Shown here one piece after another: positions 7,660-15,539 of a stretch of 22,962 nt of DNA. This stretch comes from DATKJS01 sp050015275 (GTDB taxonomy: Bacteria; Acidobacteriota; Aminicenantia; Aminicenantales; Saccharicenantaceae), in assembly GCA_050015275.1 (NCBI GenBank), contig JBEKBS010000032.1:1-22962 (forward strand). The letters are read 5' to 3'. The notes under the pieces are model-generated. The model was not told the DNA's origin. It searched no databases and saw only the letters and a program-made list of their open reading frames with translations. Positions within the stretch are counted from its first letter, which is position 1. The number at the start of each line of letters is the position of its first letter. Both the position numbers and the translations under genes were made by a program.

Positions 7660-9119
7660 GATCGATCTCCTTGCGGGCCGGGCCCTTCGTCGAGCCGGGG
7701 GAGGCTGGCGGCGGCCACGGCCTGGCCCACGCGCCGGCTCTTTTCGTCGAGGAGATGGAGGCGGACCCGGGCGGCCGTGTCCGGAAACTCCGCCCGCAGG
7801 ACCTCCGTCGCTTTCTCCATGATGAGGCTCCCCCCCGGACCCGACATGACCCGGCCGAGGACGAGCAGGTTCAGGACGCCGTAAAAGATCTCATACCAGG
7901 GGATGGTGTAGCCGAGATAGATCCCGATGGCCTCGAAGATGCGACCGGCCCGCTCGTCGCCTTCGCCGACGAGGCGCTGGATCTCCTTCAAGCGCTCCGG
8001 GAGCCTGACGGCGTCCGGGAACGCGAAACCCGCGGCCAGGGCCAGCCTGTTGACAGCCTGCTGCGAAAAATAATTGGCCCCGACGCCGCTGTCCCCCGAC
8101 CACTCGTCCACGGCGGCCCCGGGATTCCCGTCGAGCGGGGCGAAGGCCAGCTCGTCGAGCCAGCCCGTGATGTGGCCCCTCGCGTCCAGGAAACCCGCCG
8201 CCTCGCTCGACCCCATAGCGACGCCGAGCACCGCCCGCTCTCCGAGGGACATCATCCCGGCCAGGGCCGTGACCTCGCCGTCATTGATGACTTCGAAAGG
8301 GACCGCCCACTCCTGCGCCAGCCTCAGAAAGAGCGGCTTGATCCTGGCCTCGAAGAGGGCTTGGGGGACGGACCGGAAGAGCGATGCGACCCGGACCTGG
8401 TTCCGGATGTAGATGCCGGCCGAGCTCCCGCCGATGGCGTCCACCCTGGGGAGGTGAGAGGCGGCCTTGCGGAGCCCTGACTGGATGTGACGGTAGTGAT
8501 ACTCCGGGTCGGCCTGCTCGCTCGGGTTCCAGGGGATCTCTTCGCTGAAAACGGGCTCGCCGTCCCGGACGGCGGCGATCTTGTAATCGCTGGCTCCGAG
8601 GTCGAAGCCGACCCGACAGCCGTCGAGATGGCCGCCCAGGGACAATCGGGTTTCCCGGGCTTCGGGGAATTCCCCGGGCCCGGGAAGGACGACCTCGAAG
8701 GGCCTCTCGTAAACGCGGCTCATGAACTTGGCGTCGAAGGCCCTGGGCCCGTTTTCCGCATAGGCGGCCCGGATGAGGTCGCCGATCTCGCGGGGACCGG
8801 CGACGGAAAACTTCCAGCCGCCCCTCGACCAGAGAAAGAACTTGACCATCCGCTCGACGATGAAGGCGGTGGCCTCGGCCAGGGCCCCGTCGGCGGAGAC
8901 ATGGATCTCGAACGTCGAGAGAAGTCCGTCTTCGCGCTCGAGCCCGATCCGGACCGGTCCCGCGCCTGAATGAAGGGCAGCGGAGCGATAGCTCCGATAG
9001 GCGAGGGCCAGCGGCCGGAACCCGGGGTCGAAAAGCGGGATGATCTGAGGCCTGATGTCCAGAACGGGCGGCAGGATTTTCGTCGCGGGCATCGGCAGGA
9101 CGTCCTTCAAATCGGACAT
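7656..9119 (-). CDS. Divergent ROK-like (ASKHA) sugar kinase with an extra N-terminal domain
   Basis: A 487-residue protein. From about residue 169 it reads as an ASKHA/ROK kinase: RVGFDLGASDYKIAAVRDGE (phosphate-1 loop), an INDGEVTALAG segment matching the ROK NDAN region, and VAMGSSEAAGFLDARGHITGWLDELAF where ROK proteins have the glycine-rich adenosine loop and GEIGH. The ROK CxCGxxGCxE zinc motif is absent. About 165 residues precede the kinase core and are not a winged helix; I do not recognise them. In this operon it would phosphorylate an amino sugar (inference). The frame continues to 9194; the ATG at 9119 is my choice, but no good ribosome site precedes it. The ATG at 9092, with GAAGGA about 10 nt upstream, is a real alternative. 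The stop overlaps the PIG-L start. Confidence 0.8.
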   Translation of the reverse strand: MSDLKDVLPMPATKILPPVLDIRPQIIPLFDPGFRPLALAYRSYRSAALHSGAGPVRIGLEREDGLLSTFEIHVSADGALAEATAFIVERMVKFFLWSRGGWKFSVAGPREIGDLIRAAYAENGPRAFDAKFMSRVYERPFEVVLPGPGEFPEARETRLSLGGHLDGCRVGFDLGASDYKIAAVRDGEPVFSEEIPWNPSEQADPEYHYRHIQSGLRKAASHLPRVDAIGGSSAGIYIRNQVRVASLFRSVPQALFEARIKPLFLRLAQEWAVPFEVINDGEVTALAGMMSLGERAVLGVAMGSSEAAGFLDARGHITGWLDELAFAPLDGNPGAAVDEWSGDSGVGANYFSQQAVNRLALAAGFAFPDAVRLPERLKEIQRLVGEGDERAGRIFEAIGIYLGYTIPWYEIFYGVLNLLVLGRVMSGPGGSLIMEKATEVLRAEFPDTAARVRLHLLDEKSRRVGQAVAAASLPRLDEGPGPQGDRS

Positions 9120-9142
9120 TATAGCATGCCGTTCGGTTTTTA

Positions 9143-9158
9143 TGTTAACCGCTTGACA
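9143..9158. promoter_or_regulatory. Possible operator dyad in the divergent intergenic region
   Basis: TGTTAA (9143-9148), a 4-bp spacer, then TTGACA (9153-9158) form a 16-bp dyad with 6 of 8 symmetric positions. LacI-family operators have this size, TGT...ACA ends and a C/G centre. It lies between the divergent starts of the amino-sugar operon (9119) and the TPR gene (9197). TTGACA could also be the -35 element for the TPR gene, but no convincing -10 follows. No LacI-type regulator is in the window. Confidence 0.3.
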
Positions 9159-9196
9159 GAGGCGTGTCATGGGTTCTACCTTAATCGTGAGCATCC

Positions 9197-10132
9197 ATGA
9201 AAAGAGCCTCCTGCCACCCGGCCCGCCTGCTCCCAGCGGCGGGGATGATTTTCCTGATCTCTGGCCTCCTCCTCTTCGCCATCGCGGGAAAGATCAAGGG
9301 CAAGGTCCTCGATGCGGACGGGGAACCCCTCAGGGATGTGACGGTCACCCTGAAGGACCAGGGGCGGGAGCGGACGTATACCATGAAGACGGACAAGAAC
9401 GGGAGTTATGTGCTGATGGGGATCGACCCCGCCGATTACCGCCTGAAATTCGAAAAGGAAGGATATCAGACCCTCGAGGGGACCGTCTCCATCACCTCCG
9501 GGAAGGAGAACGACTTCGACGCGAGATTGATGCCCGAGGTCAGGAAGCCGGCCAGGCCCGCCTGGGAGGACAAGAACCTCCGGGCCCACGAGCTCTATCT
9601 CCAGAAAAAATTCGCGGAGGCGCTGGCCCTGTACCAGGAGATCCTGGCTGTCGACCCGAACCTCGCTTTCATCCACTTCAACGCCGGGAACTGTCATTAT
9701 CATCTTCAGAATTTCGAGGCCGCCCTCCAATCGTTCCGCGAGGCCGTCCGGCTCAAGCCCGATTTCTTCGAAGCATACACGAACCTGGCCAACACTTATG
9801 GGAGGCTGAAGAGGTTCGACGAGGGCATTCCGATCATAGAGAACGCCATCCGCTCCTATCCGGCGAACGGGCCGCTTTTCCTGTCCCTCGGGCTCCTCTA
9901 CCTCAACTCCGGCCAGGTCGCCAAGGCTGTCAAATGCCTGGAAAAGGCCGTGTCCGCGGACCCCAAGAACCCGTCCGGCTATAATTCGCTCGGCGCCGCC
10001 TACGCCCGGACCGGAGACTATGCCCGGGCCGTCGAGAGCTACGAAAAATGCCTTGGCCTCATTTCCGACCCCGGGGAGGTCGAGCGCGTCCGCGGCCTCA
10101 TCGAGCAGCTGAAGCCTTTGATCAAGAAATAA
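9197..10132 (+). CDS. Exported carboxypeptidase-regulatory-like and TPR protein
   Basis: A 311-residue protein. Residues 10-30 form a hydrophobic signal peptide or anchor. Residues 32-110 form a carboxypeptidase-regulatory-like (CarboxypepD_reg) beta-sandwich (GKVLDADGEPLRDVTVTL, then TDKNGSYVLMGIDPADYRLKFEKEGY). Five TPR units fill about 124-295, each with the usual LG..Y...G...A alternation and a P at the end (AVDPN, RLKPD, SYPAN, SADPK). Such proteins are frequent envelope proteins in Acidobacteriota-type genomes and act as scaffolds; no enzymatic residue is seen. It is divergent from the amino-sugar operon. A ribosome site is not obvious: GTGAGC precedes the ATG weakly. A short hairpin with a T run follows the stop, so it is probably transcribed alone. 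Confidence 0.87.
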   Translation: MKRASCHPARLLPAAGMIFLISGLLLFAIAGKIKGKVLDADGEPLRDVTVTLKDQGRERTYTMKTDKNGSYVLMGIDPADYRLKFEKEGYQTLEGTVSITSGKENDFDARLMPEVRKPARPAWEDKNLRAHELYLQKKFAEALALYQEILAVDPNLAFIHFNAGNCHYHLQNFEAALQSFREAVRLKPDFFEAYTNLANTYGRLKRFDEGIPIIENAIRSYPANGPLFLSLGLLYLNSGQVAKAVKCLEKAVSADPKNPSGYNSLGAAYARTGDYARAVESYEKCLGLISDPGEVERVRGLIEQLKPLIKK

Positions 10133-10156
10133 GGTGATCGCTGCCTCTTCCGGGAA

Positions 10157-10179
10157 GCGAACCCGCGACGTTCGTTTTT
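10157..10179 (+). terminator. Likely intrinsic terminator of the TPR gene
   Basis: GCGAAC (10157-10162) pairs with GTTCGT (10170-10175), with one G-U pair and a 7-nt loop. A run of T follows through 10179. It begins 25 bp after the TPR stop and lies before the next gene. The stem is short but correctly placed. Confidence 0.55.
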
Positions 10180-10274
10180 CAACACGGCTGAGCGAATGCT
10201 GACTGTCCCATCCGTTCCATTGACTCGACCCGCGCGAATCCGCTATGATGACTCGGATTTCGAGGAGAGCAGAG

Positions 10275-12185
10275 ATGCCCGGAAGTGACAGAACGAGAAA
10301 CCGGCTGATCTCCGGCTTTTGCCTGCTTTCCCTTCTGACGCTTCTCCCGGGCCGGGCCTCCGATCAGGCCCCTCTCCGCGCCGGCCAGGAGGCCCTCGGC
10401 ACTTGGTGGATGAGGCAGACGATGCTGACGCCGGACGGCAAGTTCGCCAGCCTGAAGACCAGGCGCTGGTGGAAAAAGGCGCTGGCCCTCAAGCCCGGCC
10501 AGAGCATGGTCCTGGACGTCGGGGGGGAGGCCAAGGACAGGATGCTGGTCAAGCGGGAAATGGTGACCCTCCACGGCCAGCCGGTCGACACGCTCATCTG
10601 GATCATCGACGACGACGGCGACGGCAGCGCCCTCCACGGGGGCGACCGACACGCGGATTGTTACGTCATCGATTACGGCGCTGACGGGACCGTCGACCGG
10701 ATGGTCGATTTCATCGACAACAAGGGCGACGGGGTGGCCGATGAGATGGACGTCAGGTTCTTCGTGGACGGAGTCCTGAGCTACTCCTGGTTCGGCGTGG
10801 GCATCGACCGCAACGGCACCCTCGGGAATATCCTGGCGTTCGACGAAGGCCTGGAAGGCTGCCGGAGGTGCGACCCGCAGGGCGACAATCTTTTCTATGT
10901 CAACAAATTCGATCCGGGGCGGGGGACATGGACGCCGCTCGGGGAATGCCCGGTGGCCTACTACGGCACGGAAGGGGACGGCTCGATCAAGACCGCCGTC
11001 CGCATCAGCGCCGTTCCGGCGTCCCTGGACCCTGTCAAAGACCTGGATTTTGCCTCGGGCGGCTATTCCCGGCCGTGGGACAAGTCGCTCGCGGACGTCG
11101 TCATCACGAACGTCCGGTCGAGCTATGATGTCGATAGGCAAACCGGCAAACAGGCCCCTCCCCACTATGACATGAGTTTCAACCTCGTCGGCCGGATGCC
11201 CTACAAGTTCCCGGACATGACCCGGACGAATCCCCAAAGGCGGCCTCCCCAGGAAACCGTGGTCATTCCCTGGAAAGCTGCCCGTCAGCTGGCCGAGACG
11301 TACCCGGCCCGGGAAACGGGGTTTTCATGGATCGAAAACGGTGACGAAGCCCAGGCCAGTGCGTCCTCCGGGGACCCCGTGAACGTTCCCGGCCGGGAGG
11401 GCCTGGCCTGGCCCTGGGAGCGGCGGCTCATGGAGAATTCCGGAGGTCCTTCGCAGAAATGGAACGTCCGCCGCGAATGGTCCTCCAGGCCCTCGGCCAA
11501 ACGGGAGCTTTATTACAGCGATATCGACAAGCGCATCCACCTCTTCGGGGCCGCGGAGGGTTGGGTCCAGGTCGGAAATTTCGCCGGGCTCGGCGCCGTC
11601 GGCGAGATCCGCATGTTCGACACGGACGGGGACGGGTACTTCGACCGGTGGGAGTTCTATCTCTCGAACAGCGCGCGCCCCGTCCGGGTGACCCAGGTCG
11701 CGGACGAGAAGGCCCGGCCCATCGATTCAGCCCCGGGCGCCGTGGCCGATCTCTACGGCCGTGATATCCTCCCGAGGGCGAAAGCCGAGAACGGGAAGAT
11801 CATTGAGGCCATGAACGCCATCCATCCCTTCGAAGCGCCCGCCGAGCTGAGGGCCGCCCTGACCCGGGGGTCCGAAGGATACCGCCGTTACGCCCAGGAC
11901 ATCCTCCGTGAGCTGACCTATATCGGGTTTCGAGATTATTACTCCACGCTCGCTAATCAGACGCTCCTCAAGGATAGCCGGGAAGCGGGCGAAGGGGAGT
12001 TCTGGGGGGACCTCGGCGGCCGGGCGAAAACCCGGAAGGCCGCGGCCGATACAGGGCTGGATTCCACCGGCGCCTGGAAGCTGACCCGGCTCCTCGACGA
12101 GCTGGATATCGCCTACGGCCGGGCCGATTACGACCGCGCCTGCGGCCTCATCTCCGAGATCGGGAAGTTCGGGACCGGCCGATAG
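10275..12185 (+). CDS. Large secreted protein with Asp-rich DxDGDG-type loops
   Basis: A 636-residue protein I cannot assign to a named family. I chose the ATG at 10275 over the earlier in-frame ATGs at 10245 and 10248, because GAGGAGAG lies 5-12 nt before it and a clean signal peptide follows (RTRNRLISGFCLLSLLTLLPGRAS). Residues about 108-165 hold repeated Asp/Gly loops: DDDGDGSALHGGDRHAD, YGADGTVDRMVDF, and NKGDGVADEMDVRF. A second loop, DTDGDGYFDRWEFYL, lies near 446-460. These look like dockerin/EF-hand or thrombospondin-type-3 calcium loops embedded in beta structure. The rest, including a helix-rich C-terminus, shows no known catalytic motif. It converges on the DUF4861-like gene with 19 bp between the stops. 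A periplasmic or surface role with bound calcium is inference. Confidence 0.78.
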   Translation: MPGSDRTRNRLISGFCLLSLLTLLPGRASDQAPLRAGQEALGTWWMRQTMLTPDGKFASLKTRRWWKKALALKPGQSMVLDVGGEAKDRMLVKREMVTLHGQPVDTLIWIIDDDGDGSALHGGDRHADCYVIDYGADGTVDRMVDFIDNKGDGVADEMDVRFFVDGVLSYSWFGVGIDRNGTLGNILAFDEGLEGCRRCDPQGDNLFYVNKFDPGRGTWTPLGECPVAYYGTEGDGSIKTAVRISAVPASLDPVKDLDFASGGYSRPWDKSLADVVITNVRSSYDVDRQTGKQAPPHYDMSFNLVGRMPYKFPDMTRTNPQRRPPQETVVIPWKAARQLAETYPARETGFSWIENGDEAQASASSGDPVNVPGREGLAWPWERRLMENSGGPSQKWNVRREWSSRPSAKRELYYSDIDKRIHLFGAAEGWVQVGNFAGLGAVGEIRMFDTDGDGYFDRWEFYLSNSARPVRVTQVADEKARPIDSAPGAVADLYGRDILPRAKAENGKIIEAMNAIHPFEAPAELRAALTRGSEGYRRYAQDILRELTYIGFRDYYSTLANQTLLKDSREAGEGEFWGDLGGRAKTRKAAADTGLDSTGAWKLTRLLDELDIAYGRADYDRACGLISEIGKFGTGR

Positions 12186-12188
12186 AGC

Positions 12189-12202
12189 GGCCGGGGCCGG
12201 CC
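12189..12202. repeat. GC-rich perfect inverted repeat between convergent genes
   Basis: GGCCGG (12189-12194) and CCGGCC (12197-12202) are perfect arms with a 2-bp centre, exactly in the 19-bp gap between two convergent stop codons. No T run follows on either strand, so it is not a classical intrinsic terminator, though it may help stop or stabilise both transcripts. Confidence 0.4.
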
Positions 12203-12204
12203 TG

Positions 12205-13413
12205 TCAATCGGCCCGATAAGCGACCCCCACATGGACGCGGAGCTTCGAAGCGAGCTCTCCGGCCGCGGCGGCCCAGTTTTTGGCCGCTGGCGGGACCGC
12301 CGTCACGATCCCCCGGCCCCAGCCGCCGACCGTCCAGAACGTCTGCTTCTTGCCCGGCCTGGCGTTGATCTTGATGGACCGGTCGGGGCCCGTCTCGTCC
12401 AGGCCGGCGAACTCGGCCGGCACGAAGAGGACGGCGAGCCCGACCTCTCCGGCGCTCCCCGTCCCCCGTCCCCAGGCGGACAGGAAGCCCTTGTCCTTGT
12501 CGAATGTCACCTCTTCTTGTTCGAGCTTTTGGATCCCGGCGCTCAAGACGGAGGGGCGTCCGGTCTTCGGCTTGATGATGACATCCTCGCGGGAAAAAAC
12601 GTTGTCGGCGAAGGCCGAAAGGAAGACGACCGCGCCGTATTCGCTCCCGCCCGCATGGATGCCCGAATATTCCACTTTGACCAGGGCCCGGAGAGGCCCG
12701 GCCGCGAGGACCGTCCGTTGGATCTCGACCCCGGCCGTTCCCGAAGGGCCCGTCAGCGGGACCCTCGTTTTCCCGTCCCAAAGGCTGAGCCCGCCGAGCC
12801 CGGACGACACGCCGCCCGCGAGAAGGTTCATCCCCCATTCCTGGAGGACCGCGTCATCGCCGCGGAGCTTCGTGAGGACAAGCCCCCCGTAAAGCTTCCC
12901 ATAGACCTCGATCCGCCCATGGACGAACTTGAACGCGGCCATGTTGGATTCCCAGCTGATCGATGCGCCCGCCGGGTCCCCTCCGAGTCGGGCGAAGGCC
13001 CGGGGGGTGGACATCATCAGCTGGAAGCTCCCCTTGGGGGAGTAATAGCACTTGAGCTTCGTCGTGGAGGCAGGAGGCAGGGTCCGGACGAAGACGATCT
13101 CATCGTGGATACGGTCCTTGTTCAGGTCGTCGGCCTGGGAGAGGACGAGCCGGTATTCGCCGCCTGTTTCTTCGAAGATGGCGTAGTTATAGGTGTTGAA
13201 ATCCGGAGCGAAGGCCCGGATCTCCTCCACGTTGAGGATGACGGGGTAATTCTCGAGGGCGAGCGGGCTCGGGTTCCTGATCTCGATCACGAATTGCTTC
13301 TCGAAGCCGAGACTCTTCGGGTCCTGGGGCTGGCCCCAAGCCGGGGCGAGGATCAAGAAAGCCAGAGCGGCTGGGCGAATCCATCTCGACGGGGCCGCGG
13401 TTCCATGAGGCAT
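12205..13413 (-). CDS. Secreted DUF4861-like protein
   Basis: A 402-residue protein with a signal peptide (RPAALAFLILAPAWGQPQDP). The arrangement fits DUF4861 proteins: an N-terminal beta module (QFVIEIRNPSPLALENYPVIL, then the EIVFVRTLPPASTTKLKCYY segment), then the WESNMAAFKF...IEVYGK signature at about 153-175, then a beta-sandwich with VLAAGPLRALVKVEYSGI and a Gly-rich GRGTGSAGEVGLAVLF stretch. From memory, DUF4861 genes often lie near pectin or uronate degradation genes, and kdgK-eda are 1.1 kb away here, but enzymatic activity is not established. AAAGGAGA stands about 9 nt before the ATG. The segment at 80-125 resembles residues 190-260 of the protein at 4-1785, so the two may share a module. 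Confidence 0.7.
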   Translation of the reverse strand: MPHGTAAPSRWIRPAALAFLILAPAWGQPQDPKSLGFEKQFVIEIRNPSPLALENYPVILNVEEIRAFAPDFNTYNYAIFEETGGEYRLVLSQADDLNKDRIHDEIVFVRTLPPASTTKLKCYYSPKGSFQLMMSTPRAFARLGGDPAGASISWESNMAAFKFVHGRIEVYGKLYGGLVLTKLRGDDAVLQEWGMNLLAGGVSSGLGGLSLWDGKTRVPLTGPSGTAGVEIQRTVLAAGPLRALVKVEYSGIHAGGSEYGAVVFLSAFADNVFSREDVIIKPKTGRPSVLSAGIQKLEQEEVTFDKDKGFLSAWGRGTGSAGEVGLAVLFVPAEFAGLDETGPDRSIKINARPGKKQTFWTVGGWGRGIVTAVPPAAKNWAAAAGELASKLRVHVGVAYRAD

Positions 13414-13500
13414 GCCGGAAATCTCCTTTCGGCCGGGCTTTCCTTGGCTATCTTATCCCAAACGGGTCCGCAAGAAAACGGGCTCGGCGGCCGCCGGGGT

Positions 13501-14373
13501 TCAGGTGATGAGGCGGGTCTTGAAACCGCGGCCCAGGACGTCGTAGGTGTCGTTGATGATGACGAAGGCCTCCGGGTCGATCGTCCGGACGAACTCCCGC
13601 AGGTCGGTCAGCTGCTTTCGATGGATGACGGTCAGGATGATCTCGCCCTGGCGGCTCAGGTAGAGCGAGCGCGAGCGGAGAGCCGTCCCGCTCCGGTCGA
13701 GCGAGTAGAGGATGAAGTCCGCGATCTCGTCGGTCCGGGTCGAGGTGATGATGACCAGCTTGGAAACGCTCCAGCCTTCGAGGACCATGTCGATGACCTT
13801 GGTCGAAAGGAAGAGGACGATGAAACCGTAAAGCGGGGCCTCGATGTTGCGGAAGGCGAGGCCGGAGGCCGAGATGACGAGGACGTCCGTGACCATGATG
13901 CCGAAGCCGAGGGACATCCCCGTGTACTTGCTCAGGATCATCCCGGTGATGTCGGAGCCGCCGGTCGAGGCGCGGCCCCGGAAGACGAGACCCAGGCCGA
14001 CACCGAGCATGATCCCGCCGTAGATCGAGGCCAGGACCTCATTCTGTGTCGCCGACCGGACCTTGAGGATCTCGTGGAAGAGATCGATCATGAGCGAGGA
14101 GAGGACCATGCCGAGGAGGCTGCTCATGACATATTTCTTGCCCATCGTCCGGAGGCCGAGGAGAAAGATGGGGACGTTGAGGACGATGATGAGGACGCCG
14201 ACGGGAAGGCGGATGAAATAATTCACGATGATCGAGATCCCGGAGACGCCGCCGGGGACGAAATGATGGGGGATGAGGAACAGCGAATAAGCGAGGCCCA
14301 TGAGGGCGCAGCCGGCGACGATCAGCAGTCCGTTGATGAGCTGGGTCTTGAAACGGCGCGTCTCGTTAGCCAT
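13501..14373 (-). CDS. YitT-family membrane protein
   Basis: A 290-residue inner-membrane protein. It has about five or six hydrophobic helices between residues 12 and 200, with the two family glycine signatures PGGVSGIS (about 40-47) and TGGSDITG (about 136-143) in repeated halves. The C-terminal 85 residues match the soluble DUF2179 domain (SKLVIITSTRTDEIADFI, then ALRSRSLYLSRQGEIILTVIHRKQL, then DPEAFVIINDTYDVLGRGF). This is the usual YitT layout and length in Firmicutes and many other phyla. The transported molecule or signal is unknown for most members. It is divergent from kdgK, with 130 bp between the starts, so common control is possible but not shown. GGAG is found some 10 nt upstream of the ATG. 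Confidence 0.93.
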   Translation of the reverse strand: MANETRRFKTQLINGLLIVAGCALMGLAYSLFLIPHHFVPGGVSGISIIVNYFIRLPVGVLIIVLNVPIFLLGLRTMGKKYVMSSLLGMVLSSLMIDLFHEILKVRSATQNEVLASIYGGIMLGVGLGLVFRGRASTGGSDITGMILSKYTGMSLGFGIMVTDVLVISASGLAFRNIEAPLYGFIVLFLSTKVIDMVLEGWSVSKLVIITSTRTDEIADFILYSLDRSGTALRSRSLYLSRQGEIILTVIHRKQLTDLREFVRTIDPEAFVIINDTYDVLGRGFKTRLIT

Positions 14374-14503
14374 GGGTTTCGCTCCATCCTCGGGGCTCGT
14401 CCTATTGTACTCAACCCGGCGGAATAATCAATGCTTCCCGCATAGGACATGCGGATTGATTCGGATTCTCGTTTTATGGTATTGAACACGTGAAGGAGAA
14501 GGG

Positions 14504-15532
14504 ATGCCCGTCATCGCAACGTTCGGAGAGATCATGCTCAGGCTTTCCCCGCCGGGGAAGGAGCTCCTGTTCCAGTCGCCGCTGCTCAAGGCCGTTTTCG
14601 GCGGCGGAGAGGCCAACGTAGCGGTCTCCTTGGCCCTGCTCGGCCACCATGTCCGTTACGTTTCCGCCGTCCCGAAGAACGACATCGGCGAGTCCGCGGT
14701 CCGCGAGCTCAAAAAATGGGGCATCGACACGAGCTTCGTCCTCCGGCAAGGCAGCCGCCTGGGGGTCTATTTCGCCGAGGGCGGGGCGAACCAGAGGGCC
14801 TCGAAGGTCACCTATGACAGGGAGGGTTCCGGGCTCGCGGAAGCGAAGGCCGGCGACTTCGGCTGGCCGAAAATCCTCGAGGGCATCCGCTGGTTCCACG
14901 TCACTGGCATCACCCCCGCCCTGAGCGCGACGGCGGCCGAGCTCACCCTGGAGTCGGTCAAGGCCGCCCGGGCGAGAAAGGTCAAGGTTTCCGTCGACCT
15001 GAATTTCCGGTCGAAGCTCTGGAAATACGGAAAGACCGCCCCCGAAGTCATGCGGGAGGTCGTGAAATACGCCGACCTTCTCCTCGGCAACGAAGAAGAT
15101 TGTCCGAAAGCCCTCGGGCTCGGGACCGCGGCAGGCGCCGAGGCCGCGGAACTCGTCCCGGGGGATTACGAACGGCTGACCGGGCAGGTCATGAACGATT
15201 TCCCCAATCTGGCCCGAGTCGCCATCACCCTCAGAGACAGTCGGGGCGCGGACCATAACGGCTGGTCGGCCGTGATGAGAAACCGGACCGGCTTCATCTC
15301 CGGGCCGTCGTACGACATCCGGGATATCGTGGACAGGATCGGCACCGGCGACGCCTTCGCGGCCGGCTTCATCCACGGCCTCCTGGCCCTGCCGACGGAT
15401 GAAGAGGCCCTGGCCTTCGCCGTCGCGGCCTCATGCCTGAAGCATTCCATCCCGGGCGATTTCAACCTCGCGACGGAGAAGGACATCCGGGCCCTCTTGG
15501 CCGGGGATGCGTCCGGCCGGGTGAGGCGTTAG
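14504..15532 (+). CDS. kdgK: 2-keto-3-deoxygluconate kinase, PfkB family
   Basis: A 342-residue PfkB-fold sugar kinase, predicted to phosphorylate 2-keto-3-deoxygluconate to KDPG with ATP in the cytoplasm. It starts with IATFGEIMLRLSPPG as KdgK proteins do. FGGGEANVAVSLALLG (about 32-47) is PfkB signature 1. DRIGTGDAFAAGFIHGLL near 276-293 is signature 2, with the catalytic base Asp283 in GTGDAF. SVDLNFRSKLW (about 165-175) is typical of the KDG branch rather than of fructokinase or ribokinase. The assignment is strengthened by eda, which starts 8 nt after its stop. GAAGGAGA lies 7 nt before the ATG. No uronate isomerase or dehydratase genes are in the window, so the upper pathway must be encoded elsewhere. 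Confidence 0.93.
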   Translation: MPVIATFGEIMLRLSPPGKELLFQSPLLKAVFGGGEANVAVSLALLGHHVRYVSAVPKNDIGESAVRELKKWGIDTSFVLRQGSRLGVYFAEGGANQRASKVTYDREGSGLAEAKAGDFGWPKILEGIRWFHVTGITPALSATAAELTLESVKAARARKVKVSVDLNFRSKLWKYGKTAPEVMREVVKYADLLLGNEEDCPKALGLGTAAGAEAAELVPGDYERLTGQVMNDFPNLARVAITLRDSRGADHNGWSAVMRNRTGFISGPSYDIRDIVDRIGTGDAFAAGFIHGLLALPTDEEALAFAVAASCLKHSIPGDFNLATEKDIRALLAGDASGRVRR

Positions 15533-15539
15533 GGGGCGC

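Noticed and set aside
12232..14427. Long plus-strand open frame of 731 codons
   Set aside because: It runs antisense to the DUF4861-like and YitT genes, is extremely rich in Asp, Arg, Gly and Glu, and is an artefact of GC-rich codon positions.
14456..14485. TTGATT with TATGGT or TATTGA as a kdgK promoter
   Set aside because: Spacing is 13 bp for the first -10, and the second matches poorly; neither is convincing.
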